Under the pieces are notes generated by a model that saw only the letters and a list, made by a program, of their open reading frames with translations, was not told the origin of the DNA and made no database searches. Source: Daucus carota subsp. sativus (lineage: Eukaryota > Streptophyta > Magnoliopsida > Apiales > Apiaceae). From it: 64,000 nucleotides of DNA. The DNA lies in contig NC_030382.2 of NCBI RefSeq assembly GCF_001625215.2, positions 48,883,364-48,947,363 of the forward strand, read 5' to 3'. The translations under genes and the position numbers were made by a program. This document shows positions 25,524 through 36,619 of this stretch, piece by piece; position 1 is the stretch's first letter, and the number at the start of each line of letters is the position of its first letter.

Positions 25524-26372
25524 CACTACAAGAAACTGGTCTTTCTGCGACCGCATATCAGCGACCGCACCCGGTAGCTAAAGGTTATCAGCGACCGAAC
25601 GCCATCGCTGAAAGTTGTCGCAGATAATCTGATCGCTGATGTGCACTTTTGCGTCGACTTTCGACGACCGACTGGGTAGAGACAGCTTTCAGCGACCGAC
25701 GTGGTCGCTAATGTGAGTCAGCATTATTTTCCAATAATCCACGTGTCTGCGACCACATTAGCGACCGATCGGCATCGCTAACCTTCAGCGACGTGGCTGT
25801 TTTCTGCGACCAGACTTTGCGACCGCTAGCGGTCGTAAATTTCAGCCACTAATTTTAGCTACTAACTAGACCGTCACTAAATTTGCTACCACTATTAGCG
25901 ACCGTAAATTGTTGCTATTTCCGTTGTGACCATTTTAATTCTTGTGACGGATGTTAGTCGCTGAAATTTAATATTAGATTTTTTTTTTCATTTTATAGAA
26001 TTACTAAACAATTACACCTATTTTGTACCTGTCTTTCCCAACATAATACAAACAAACATCTTATTTTACACACAAATACATAAACATTTTTCTCACTCTA
26101 TATAGTCAAAATGGTAAATATAAAATCCACATAATACTGGAAAAATTATATATGCTTGAAAATTATATAATCAAATATCACCAAATCCAAAAGTGGTACA
26201 TAAAAACAAATGTATAATGACACTACACTAAGATCTTCCATATAAAATCCACATATCAATATGAAAAATTATATCCACTAGACAATTTTATGATCGAGTA
26301 TCACCAAATTTAAGAGATAAAAACATAAATACGATGATACTATCTCAAGATTCGCCGAACTCATCATCTCCT

Positions 26373-26975
26373 GTAGTTTGTATGAGCACAGCCCCATTCC
26401 GATCTCCGTGACACAGATATATGATACTCGTGAGTGCCACTGATTACCTATAACACAGGAGGCTTTACAACAAAGGACTAAGGATAGAAGTTTAGCCAAA
26501 GTTCTTAATAACAATATTAGTTTTGTAAGGACTAGTATATAAAAAAATTGGAAATCAAATGAAAAATACCTTGAGAATATAACGAGCAACCCACACTTGA
26601 TCAGTAGGAGAAATGCCAACAGCTGGTCCAACTTGAAATTCCCACTATAATTTTGTTTATCAAGTTAAGAGCATAATTTTTGGAAGAATTCTTTACTGCT
26701 CACTCACACCAAATACAAAACTGTGCTGTACTGCGACCAGCATATATACAAGCTCACGATCCTGTTGAAGCTTAAATAGTGTACTTTTTAAAAATGCATG
26801 TCCCCTGCATACCTTACTTTACTTCCGAGAGGCAAACCAAGAATATTTGTCAGAACTTTAGCTAGTAAAATTGCGTCAAAAAAATACAATACCTATGGTC
26901 CTGGAATCCACCAATAGGCCAGCCATAAGGCCATTTCACGACCTTCTGAAGAAGTGTGTACTCCTGCTCTATGCA
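26373..26975 (-). pseudogene. Captured glutamine synthetase exons (broken)
   Basis: Three pieces appear in gene order on the minus strand. 26892-26975 gives [20 protein letters not shown] and then IGGF, the GS stretch around the active-site Glu pair, with a 1-bp loss and a stop where GPQ is expected, followed by a GTATTG donor. 26570-26644 gives WEFQVGPAVGISPTDQVWVA then RYILK, preceded by TATAG and followed by GTATTT, a cleanly preserved exon. About 26373-26407 gives GDRNGA and, after a shift, HTNYR, matching the GDWNGAGAHTNY block. Introns are retained, so capture was at DNA level. The rest of the enzyme is missing, so no activity is possible. Cytosolic or plastid origin cannot be told. Confidence 0.85.
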
Positions 26976-27831
26976 AATATCTCGCAAATTCTCTCGTATA
27001 AAAATTGTCAAGCACCCGGAACATTCTAGAATTGAAGTGGACGATGATCAATCACTAGTTCACAGAACTATACAACTGCAAGTGCTTCTCAGCAACAAGA
27101 TGCTATTTTTGAGGGAAAGAAAATGAATCCAGGGAAAGAAAATGAATCCAAGCGATATAGTAAAAAAAAAATTCACACCCACACCCCACAATTCATGAAT
27201 CCAAGTGCTATAGTGGACAATAATCAGCACCGATCGTGGATAGTGGGAACTGCTGCAGTCCTACAGATTCGCTGATTGTATAGTGGACGTCGTGTAGGTT
27301 CTGACTTCTGAGAGGGAAAGGCAAAATACCCTTTCCTGTTTCCCTGGCATAAATTTTTTTATAATTTTGTATGTGATGTTTATAATAATCGTATATCTAA
27401 TGAGTATAAATCAAATAATTTCACATTTTAGACTAACAAATTGAAAAATAATTAAACAATGTCAATGTAAATTGTATTTTAATTATTACGCTATTATTTT
27501 TATATTTTATTAATTATTTGAATAAAATATAAATTTGTCTAAATATTAATAGAAATATTATAAACTTAATTAATAATATATTGAAAAAAGAGTGGAAAGA
27601 TTAAATAAGAATATACGTAGCATTATCACGTACATAAATTTTAAGGCTATATGATGTTGTTTTGTCTAATAGCTATAATTGCTAATATTGTTTAAACGAT
27701 TAATGAAAATTTTAATAACAATACACAAATGTCGTGAAAAATCTTATTTTTTCAAATATTAATTAAAATATTTTTTAATTTAATACAATTTAAAAAAATT
27801 ATATAGCATACAGGCACTATCAAATCACATT

Positions 27832-28115
27832 GGGAAAATAGATTTTTTGCCACTCAACTTATTATGTTTTTAGAAATTTGCCACTCAACTAAATTTTTTC
27901 TCGTTTTACTCACTAATGTTAGGTTTGGATTTTTTTTAGTCGCCAACTTAGGTTCGGATATGATTATTAGTATTTTGATTTTTTTTTTTGTAGCATCAAT
28001 TATGCAAGAAAAAAAACCGAACCTAACATCAGTGATTAAAATTAAAAAATTTATAGTTGGGTGGCAAGTTTCTAAATACACAATAAGTTGAGTGACAAAA
28101 AAAATCTAATTTCCC
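27832..28115. mobile_element. Mutator-type MITE nested in the CACTA element
   Basis: 284 bp with ends GGGAAAATAGATTTTTT and AAAAAATCTAATTTCCC. The 9-bp flanks AATCACATT (27823-27831) and AACCACATT (28116-28124) differ at one base. The arms are long inverted repeats including TTGCCACTCAACT, so mirror-image open frames appear on both strands and are artefacts. Confidence 0.8.
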
Positions 28116-29504
28116 AACCACATTACAAAATATACAACAACTAGTGGAATCTATGTGAAAAAAAATAACTCAGCACATACTTATACTTTTAGAGTTAATG
28201 TTTAAATATATTGGATAAAAAATTATTTTTGATAAAATTAATGAAAATAATATTATAATTTCTTTTAAATTTATAACAGTTTTACGATGCCTTTAAATTT
28301 TAGACATATTATATATATAGTATAAAATAGCTATAGAAATCGAAAACTCTTGCCCGGGATATATGAGGAAAATATTTTAATTTTTCAAATTATAAATATA
28401 TTTATTAGAAAAATTCAGTTTATGATAAAAATAATCTGAAATATTTTATGTAAATTAATTTTCAATATAAAAATATTAAAAATAGGTAATTCAGGAAGTC
28501 ATAGAATTAATAATTTTCATGAATTTATATTTTTCATATTAATAAATTTGTTAAAAAATACTATTCATAAAATTAATGGAAATATTCAAGACATCATCTA
28601 GATAGCTATAACAAAATATAAAAATATATTTTATTAATATATTTTTCTAAAAATATAATTATAAATTAAAATATTGTTTTGATTTATAAATTTTTAAAAT
28701 TTATAGCATTTTTGCAATACCTAATTTTTAATTGTAGACATATACAATTTAGTAGTGTAAAATGAATAATATAGTATCTATAAGGAGTAAAAATTCATAC
28801 GCGGGAGATATATTTAGATTAAAAAAATATATTTCTTAAAAGTATCCAAATTACGATAAAATTAATCTGAAATAATATACATAATTAATTTTAAATTTGA
28901 AAGTTTTTAAGTCAAAAATTCGTTAAATAATAATATTAAAGATAATTAATATTCTTTTATCAATTTTAAGAATTTAATTAAGATATAACTAATAAAAAAA
29001 TTTATATATAAAGAAATAAAAATTATAAAAAAATTTATATATAAAGAAATAAAAATTATAAAAAAATTACATCTGTTACCACCATCAGCGACCAATTTCC
29101 GTAGCAAACCGATGACGTGGAACTTTCGGCTACGGCATTTGGTCGCTAATAGTCTTTGTCGCAGATGTGGGATGCCACAATTATTTTCCCAAAAATATAC
29201 AGCGACGACTTTTAGCAACCAACAGCGGTCGCTGATACTATGCTGATGTGGCACCTTTAGCTTCCGCTGTCGGTCGCTACTATGATGTCGTCGTTAATAT
29301 ATTTCGCGCCTAATTTTTCGCCAATTTTTCTGGGGGTGAACGATTTTACGGAGACGAATTAGCAACGGAAATCGGTCGCTGATGAGGTATCAGCGACGAA
29401 CGCATCTCACGTCGCTGAAGGCGGTCGCTATTGCTCAAAATTAACGACCGACTTGCGGTCGCTAATAATTTTGATCGCTGGTAGCTGTTTTTCTTGTAGT
29501 GTTT

Positions 29505-30272
29505 GTAAATTACTTTGAAAACTAAGGTCAAAATTGTCAAAAGACACCTTTAGGCTTTATACATACATGCATCCAGATTCGACTGGATTCACGCTGACTT
29601 TGGTTGACTAAGTCATTTCTTGGTAATTGAAAGTTGAAACAAAGGTCTACATATGTGGTGGTGGCTCTGTTTTGAGAGCACATGCAATGTTTTAGCCTTC
29701 GAGAAAATAATTACTCCCACCGTCCCATTTTATGTGACTAAAGAATAAACTTACAATACTTATTATTTTTGAACACTATTTTTTATTATTACACCCACTA
29801 CCTCTATATTTTATACTTTCTTTTTATTAAATAAACATTATTTGTCTATTACACCCACTACTTTCTTCCACTATCTCAAATCTATTATTAAATATTGATG
29901 GATCCCACCACTTTACCCACTTTTCAACTACATTTTGTATTCACTGTTCAGAGTTCACTGCAGTTGTAGACTTGTAGTTATGTCATGATAAGGAACGCCT
30001 TCGACTGAGATGAGTTTAAAATTATGAATTATGATAAGTTGGAAAGTTAAAAGATAAATTTAGATAATTTTAGTTTATTAATAATATATGAGTAATTACA
30101 AATATAATAATTAAAAAATAAAAATAATTTCTGAGAAAATATTGATTTATGAATAATATTTATAAAAAAATTAAATTAACACGCTGAAAAAAATATCTCA
30201 AACGAACTCCTGAATTTATTTCTCATCTTAAATCAATTTCTATCTTATTATACAAACAAATATTTTCAAATT
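29505..30272. other. Spacer with half of a Stowaway-like element
   Basis: Around 29714 a single TACTCCCACCGTCCCATTTTA end resembles the Stowaway terminus, but no matching right end is found; a truncated copy is likely. No gene is recognised. Confidence 0.45.
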
Positions 30273-30667
30273 AAAGTTATGAATAATTTTAAGTGGATAA
30301 TTGTTCAAGATTATTGTGGATAAGTAGCTTTGCAGTATCAATCATTGTTTTCTTTTTTTTTCGCATTATCTGATTATTAAAACAAAACAATTGAATTACA
30401 TGGAAGTTTGATAACAAGAAAGAAAGCATACTTAAACAAGATGTTTTTGAATGAGTACAATCAGAACAATTATTCGTAGTACCATAAAAGCACATGAAGC
30501 TCGTCCACAACAAATAAATATTGTTAGATCAAGCTGGTGCTAAGATCCTACCTGATACTTCTTTTATTATACGACACGAACCTACTTAATAAAATATAAA
30601 TGGATCAAACTGATGGAGATCCCAACATAGATTATACTTGATCTGGAGCGATCGGGGACAAGACCGC

Positions 30668-30964
30668 TTAAGTAATTATAGGTGTGCGAACAACAATTCC
30701 GTCCTTGTTAACCCAAACCCAAACACGGTCGCACCTGAAGTCTCTTGTGGTTGGAGTTCCCTCCAACAACACAATGGCATTCACGTTCGGATTCTCCTTC
30801 TCCACTTTTGCTGCTGCTGCTTGTCCGTCTTTTCCCACCAGTTCCGGCCATGAACTCTTACCTGATGTTGGAGATAAATAAATTAACCATAAGATATAGA
30901 ACAAAACAAAAATAGTACGTTAATGTATGATAATATATGTTATACCTTCGCATCCGGAGGCCAT
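30668..30964 (-). CDS. Potato inhibitor I-type serine protease inhibitor, copy 2
   Basis: Exons 30946-30964 and 30668-30861 join (GAAG|GTAAGA) to exactly 70 residues, the usual length for the short signal-less members of this family. It starts MASGCEGKSSWPELVG. The reactive loop is GTPTTRDFRC with P1 Arg and P1' Asp, so trypsin-like proteases are the expected targets. One Cys near the N-terminus and one after the loop can form the single disulphide known from cucurbit and flax members. The C-terminus GIVVRTPIIT carries the usual scaffold strand. Reading frame, splice sites and promoter are intact. The same family occurs at 23833 and 35792. Wound or herbivore induction is family knowledge, not seen here. 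Confidence 0.92.
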
Positions 30965-31071
30965 TTGCGCTGCTTGTGAAATTGAACGTAATGTGAAGTT
31001 GAAATATAGCTGTGATTCTTTTGTAAGCAAATTAGGAATCGAACTTATTTTAACAGTAGCTGCCCTTGCTA

Positions 31072-31080
31072 CTATTTATA
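31072..31080 (-). promoter_or_regulatory. TATA box, inhibitor copy 2
   Basis: TATAAATAG on the minus strand, about 108 bases upstream of the ATG, in sequence conserved with the other two copies. Confidence 0.65.
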
Positions 31081-31753
31081 CAGATTTATTCGGGTCTGAT
31101 GGATAACGTGGGTCTCTAAACGTGTACTAGTATCCCCCATAACGCGGTTGGTATTTAGATATAAGTCAAGGATTTGAATTCTGCAATGTGTTTTGTGTGC
31201 TGTTAAAAGGATGAGATTCATTAAGCCACGGCTGTGGGCTGCTTTTATCGACCAGTTGAGATAGGCATCAACATAGAGTGGGTTGCTCACCACATATCGT
31301 TGTGGATGGAGTACTGCTGTTATGAAAATGGCTGGGTTTGAGAAGAAAGTCTAAAGGCATGTTTGAAGTTTGGGTGTACATAGCGTATATTTGTTTGATA
31401 AAAATGCCTCACGGAGTTTGCTATAATCAAGATAACCAAGGACTTGTACATTTGAGGACACATCGACCTTATAATTCAAACCATGTCTACGTGTGTGTAT
31501 CATTTTAAATTCCCAGTCTCATTTTACATATATATCTCATGTGAAAAAACTACCTCTTTTAAAAAAATTAGTTAATTTTTGTTATCCATAATAATTGCAT
31601 GAGATTTAATTAAATTATATATATATATATATATGTATATGTATATGTATATTAGACAAATATTAAAATTTGTATTGGAAGTGTAATTTTTGTAAAAATA
31701 TTTAAAAAGTTATTTTAAAAACAGAAATGGACGCGTATTTTGTACAAATAGAG

Positions 31754-31980
31754 GGGCCGTTTGGGTTAGCTTAAAAAAAGTGACTTCTTGCTTATAGTAA
31801 AGAAGTGGAGTAGAAGTGAGAAGTAAATAAGTTAATAAAGTGTTTGGAAAAGAAGCAGAAACTGTGAGAGAGAAGCTAGCATTCTCAGCTTCTTAAAAGT
31901 GCTTCTACTTTTTTACACAAACGGGTCAAGAGAAGCAGAAGCCAGAAGCAGCTTCTGCTTCTCTCCGCCAAACAGGCCCT
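31754..31980. mobile_element. Probable hAT-like MITE
   Basis: Ends GGGGCCGTTTGG and CCAAACAGGCCCT are imperfect inverted repeats. The inner arms (AAAAAAGTGACTTCTT, AAGTGCTTCTACTTTTTT and repeated AGAAGC units) are also partly complementary. No clear target duplication was found. It is absent from the matching place in duplication unit 2. Confidence 0.55.
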
Positions 31981-32352
31981 ATGTTGACAAAAGAAACATG
32001 TAAACGAAAGAATAGAGTAATCAAGAAGCAACTTATTGGTATTATTTGTCTTAAAAAAGAGTATATTGTAGTTTGTAATCAAAAATCTCATCAAAAAATA
32101 ATGAGTAATTGACAAAGTGGTAGTTGTAGTTTCCCAAATTTTACAAAATGTTGGCTGGAGTTCAAAATTACATATTAGTGGCTGGACTTTGCCTCCACCT
32201 TTTAATAAGGTGGTTGCCGTCAAGGTCTGTTAAATCTGGCCGTTATATCCAAAAATAATAATAATAAAGGATAAAATCAAGTTTTTACACAAATTTAGGT
32301 ACAAACAGCCGCCCATCTAATATAACACAAGATTCATGAGCTTAGTGTATTA

Positions 32353-32728
32353 GAGCAAGTCCAACAGAGTCCTAGTTGGAGCCCTAAATATAATATAAAA
32401 AATTATGTCCTAGTAGTTTAGAACATATTCTACTAACTTCAACTCCAACAATGTGTCTTATTTTCACTATATGTTTAATATTTTATTATTAAAAATTCAC
32501 TTTCATCATTAAAACATAATATAAAATAGAGAGAGAAAGAGAGTGTTGGTAAGAATTTTTTATAAAATATGGGATAGGGCAAGGAGAGAGAGCCTCTCAA
32601 AAATAGGGTTTGAATGGGTTGTCCTAGTGATATAGGGCATCATTAGGACATTGTTGGATCAAATACTTTCATCAAATGCCCTATATTATGACTTAAGACA
32701 CTAAATAGGGTAGCTGTTGGACTTGCTC
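32353..32728. mobile_element. Tourist (PIF/Harbinger-type) MITE
   Basis: 376 bp with 15-bp perfect ends GAGCAAGTCCAACAG / CTGTTGGACTTGCTC and a TTA duplication on both sides (32350-32352, 32729-32731). A 3-bp TTA target is diagnostic for this superfamily. It is present only in duplication unit 1. Confidence 0.9.
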
Positions 32729-33803
32729 TTAGGCCACAATCTTGTTATAATCCCTTTCCATGACTTTTTACTACATTCAGCCTCAATAAAATCTGCCAAA
32801 ACCGGATCAGGTTTAAGGACTCTCCAATACTGATTCTCTCACCGATTGGTCTGTGATTTCAGGGTTAAGAGTCCTGAGTCCCTGTCCGTATGTCATTGCA
32901 TAGTACTGGCCAATTAGTTTCTAGAAACTGAATGACCCGGACGAAGATGGAACCAAATGTATAGTGGAGACATAATCCACAGCATTTGTGAGTACATACT
33001 CTGGTAGTTATCTAGGCAGTAAATGGCTTCATTTGTGCTTGTGTTTACTGATTGCGTGTTTTTGTTGTAACTTATTGAGAGTGGCTGAGCTAATATGCCA
33101 CCAGGTGTCCTGGACTCCAATATTAGGAATACGAAATACATTGCTTTTTCGGTGTAAATACCTGGTATGCACTGATTCATTATAGGCATCAGAAGTCAGT
33201 TGAGTGATGACTTCCTGTCAAGTTCTTCCTCAATGGTTGGTATCAGTTTTCTCTCGCCTCCGGTCTCCAGATGTCCAAGAGCTGAATATATAAATATTTA
33301 TAAAATCCCAAACGCACCGCCACAAAATCCCCAAGCTCAAGAATCTTGTGTATATTAGATGGGAAGCTATTTGCGCCTAAATTTGTGTAAAATGTGGTTT
33401 TACCTTTTTTTTTTATTTTTTTTGTACTTAACGGCAAGATTTAACGGCAACCACCTAATTAAAAAAACGGAGGTAAAGTCTAGTCACCAATGAATGTGTG
33501 GTTTTTGAACTCCAACCAACATTTTTTAAATTTTGGGAAATTACAGTCATCATTTTGTCTTTTACTCAAAAATAATTACAATAAGTACCCATACTTTAAA
33601 TGGTTGCAGTCCCACCCTCAAAATTTCAAAAAGATTTGAGTTTGTAACCTCTTCATTATTATTAAATATGAGGAGTTAGTTTAAAGCAATTTTCGTACTT
33701 GCATAATAAGTTTTGAATTATATCAAGAAAAAATCTAATTATTTGATTTTATTGTCTAAAATATTTTTTTACTTTAATACTAATGTTCCCGGCTATCATT
33801 ACT

Positions 33804-33806
<3 letters not shown>

Positions 33807-33838
<32 letters not shown>
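33807..33838. repeat. (AT)n microsatellite
   Basis: Uninterrupted AT dinucleotides of about 32 bp. Confidence 0.9.
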
Positions 33839-33841
<3 letters not shown>

Positions 33842-34145
33842 AGTTTTAATTTCATTAAAATTACCTAAAATGTTTTTTTCTTAAATAATAATTTCGTAAA
33901 TTGTAAAAAATTTAATCTCATGTTCCGTTTGCATAATGTAAAATATAAATACCGATTGAATCTCAAATTACACGGACATATATTTTTTTTGTTAATTATA
34001 TACAGGACATATTTTGATGATTAATCTTGTAATAAACTAACCAAAAATGATGCTTGATTCAGAATTTCCTTAAATCTCTTACTTTTACACGATATCATAA
34101 TTAAAAATTTTAATCAATAATTTAGATGAACAACACATCTCCTCA

Positions 34146-34947
34146 GAGCATCTCCAACGGCGTTGGCTATAATAGTCGGCTAAATTGGACCTGTAAGAGC
34201 ATCTCCAACCCTCACAAACCCTTAGCTAAAAGTCCACGTGGATTTTAAAAATTAAATTTTATAGCCAATGTTCATAAAAAATAGAACTCCAACCACAGCA
34301 ACCCCTTTATGGATAGCTATATTTGTCGATCCGCTACAGATCTGTAGCGAATTCCACGTCATCCCTCGCAATTTATTTTCTTCCTTCCCACTGATTACAT
34401 ATTATTTATTACCATATTAAACTGATATATTATTTATAACAATCTAAATATTAATAACACACTATTTTTAAATTATAGCCAACCAATATAGCCAATACCA
34501 TTGAAGCACAATATCTTACAAGTTCGGCAAATTTTACATAATGTCTTACAGATTTAATTTAGCCAACGATTATAGTCAACGCCATTGGAGATGCTCTAAG
34601 ACATTATATAAAATTTTCTAAACCTGTAAGACATTTTGCTTCGATGGTATTGGCTATATTGATTGGTTATAATTTAAAAATAGTATGTTATTAATATTTT
34701 GACTTGTTATAAATAGAATATATCACTTTAATATAGTAATAAGTGATGGGTAATCTTCCTACAAATTTTCTCATAGACCTGTAGCGGATCGATAAATATA
34801 GTCATTCATAGGAGGTTGGCTATAATGATAGATAACAGGCGGGGATGGTTGGAGCGTGAATTTTCAAAGCCATTAGTTATAATTTTTATTTTTGGTATGA
34901 CAACTAGAATTTTAGCTAAGGGGTCTTCATGGTTGGAGATGCTCTCA
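34146..34947. mobile_element. Large foldback / nested MITE
   Basis: Two starts reading AGAGCATCTCCAAC (34146, 34197) pair with two ends reading GGAGATGCTCT (about 34590, 34937). The arms are long inverted repeats: 34300-34560 is broadly complementary to 34610-34840, including GATCCGCTACAG / CTGTAGCGGATC. The interleaved ends suggest either two overlapping family members or a nested pair. It could form one big hairpin. A related single copy is at about 10264-10580. Confidence 0.75.
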
Positions 34948-35009
34948 GTTGTTAGTGACATAAAACAGGAAAAACACAAAACAGTTTGGAGGTTGTCCAG
35001 AAGTAAGAA

Positions 35010-35156
35010 ATGAGTTTGAACAGGAAAGAAGTTGATGTGGCCACTTTAGGAAGTCTGTGCGTGGACATCGTTCTCAAAGTCCCAGAATTGCCTCAATCAT
35101 CTCCTCAACAACATAAAGCTTTCTTGCATCAATTCTCCAATACCCCGCCTCCCAAG
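35010..35156 (+). pseudogene. Orphan first exon of the pfkB sugar kinase gene
   Basis: Encodes 49 residues (MSLNRKEVDVATLGSLCVDI and onward to NTPPPK) nearly identical to exon 1 of the intact gene at 39885, with the same GTGAAT donor. Homology continues into the intron to about 35296 and stops where inhibitor-flank sequence begins. No further pfkB exons follow, and an inhibitor gene on the other strand lies next. It is the truncated end of a tandem duplication. The promoter region is also copied, so a short transcript is possible, but no kinase. Confidence 0.92.
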
Positions 35157-35791
35157 GTGAATATCGTTAATTTCATGTCGATTTCTTTTTATGTTTACTT
35201 TTTAATCTTTTGTATTTATAATGTTCTTCGTTGGTTTTAGAAAGTACCCACTTCTGTTCATTTAGGTGTTGGCTGTTGTTGAGCATATCCCAGTAGCTTA
35301 GCTGTTAGCATATAGTTATAAATAACTTTAAGTCAATAATTGTTTAAGATGTATTGTGGATAAGTAGCTTTGCATTATCATTCACTGTTTTCTTTTTTTC
35401 ACATATTCTGATTATTGAAACAAAACAATTGAACAATATGGAAGTTTGATAACAAGAAAGAAAGCATACTTAGACAAGATGTTCTTGAATACACTCAGAA
35501 CAATTAGTCGTAGTACCAGGTGAACTTCTTCGGATATATTTTTATTACATAACACGAACATACATAATAAATAATACAGACATATCAAACTGGCAGAAAG
35601 ATCTTAGCAGATACTTTTTTTATCATACGACACGAACATACTTAACAAATAATACAGAAATATCAAACCGGTAAAGAGATCTTAGCAGATACTTCTTTTA
35701 TTATACGACACGAACATACTTATTATGGATCATAGAGATAAGAGATCCCAACATAGATTATACTTGATCTGATCCGGGACAAGATGAGCGC

Positions 35792-36113
35792 CTAAGTAAT
35801 TATAGGTGTGCGAACAACAATTCCGTCCTTGTCAACCCAAACCCAAACACGGTCACACCTGAAGTCCTTTGTTGTTCGAGTTCCCTCCAACAACACAATG
35901 GCATTCACGTTCGGATTCTCCTTCTCCACTGTTGCTGCCGCTGCTTGTCCATCTTTTCCCACTAGTTCCGGCCATGAACTCTTACCTGATATCGGAGATA
36001 AAATAAATTAACCATAAGATATAACAGAATATAAATATATAAACAGCTTCTAACATGTTAAGTACATTACTATGTACAATAATATATGTTATACCTTCGC
36101 ATTCGGATGCCAT
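35792..36113 (-). CDS. Potato inhibitor I-type serine protease inhibitor, copy 3
   Basis: Exons 36095-36113 and 35792-35985 join to 70 residues starting MASECEGKSSWPELVG. The frame is intact and the protein differs from copy 2 at a few positions, several in the reactive loop: GTRTTKDFRC here against GTPTTRDFRC. P1 is therefore Lys, and the normally conserved Pro at P4 is Arg. Trypsin-like specificity is still expected, with changed fine preference. N-terminal Cys and post-loop Cys are kept for the disulphide. It lies in unit 2 of the 5-kb tandem duplication, in the same orientation as copy 2. Its promoter has a G-box that the other copies lack. Confidence 0.92.
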
Positions 36114-36217
36114 TTGCGCTGCTTGTGAAATTGAACGTAATGTGAAGTTGAAATATAGCTGTGATTGTTTTGTAAGAAAAGAAATCGAACTTATTTCAAT
36201 AGGAGCTGCCCTTGCTA

Positions 36218-36226
36218 CTATTTATA
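36218..36226 (-). promoter_or_regulatory. TATA box, inhibitor copy 3
   Basis: TATAAATAG on the minus strand, about 105 bases upstream of the ATG. A CACGTG G-box lies a further 25 bases upstream (36251-36256). Confidence 0.65.
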
Positions 36227-36619
36227 CAGATTTATTCGGGTCTGGTGGATCACGTGCATGGCTCTCTAAACTTGTACTAGTACCCCGGATACCGCGTTTT
36301 TTGGTATATATGGATATAAGTCAAGGATTTGAATTATGCAATGTTTTTTGTGTGCTAGAAAAATGTAGAGATTCATTAAGCCACGGATGTGGGCTGCTTT
36401 TATCGACCAGTTGAAATAGGCATCAACACATAGCAGGTTGCTCACCACATATCGTTGTGGATGGAGTACTCCTTTTATGAAAATGGCTGGGTTTGAGAAG
36501 AAAGTCTAAAGGCATGTTTGAAGTTTGGGTGTATGTAGCGTATATTTGTTTGATAAAAATGCCTCACGGAGTTTGCTATAATCAAGATAACCAAGGACTT
36601 GTACATTTGAGGACAATCA

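Larger units (their letters stand above)
25524..29501 (-). mobile_element. CACTA-type transposon carrying glutamine synthetase gene fragments
   Basis: 3978 bp. The left end reads CACTACAAGAAA and the right end TTTCTTGTAGTG, exact 12-bp inverted ends, with a 3-bp TTT duplication on both sides (25521-25523, 29502-29504). Subterminal regions (25540-25990, 29080-29490) are packed with GCGACCG / CGGTCGC motifs in both orientations, as expected for transposase binding in CACTA elements. No transposase is found, so it is non-autonomous. It contains pieces of a glutamine synthetase gene (26373-26975, minus strand) and a nested Mutator-type MITE (27832-28115). The remaining interior is very A/T-rich. 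Confidence 0.9.
30273..35296. repeat. Tandem duplication, unit 1
   Basis: Contains inhibitor copy 2 and the orphan pfkB exon 1, in the same order as unit 2 (35297 to about 40170). Similar blocks recur: 30289-30520 with 35329-35520, the inhibitor gene with about 500 bp upstream, 31450-31530 with 37210-37270, 33930-34090 with 39700-39820, and 34960-35296 with 39850-40168. Unit-specific insertions separate the matching parts. Confidence 0.85.

Noticed and set aside
27854..28091. Two mirror-image open frames on opposite strands of 75 codons each
   Set aside because: They are produced by the palindromic arms of the MITE at 27832-28115 and resemble no protein.
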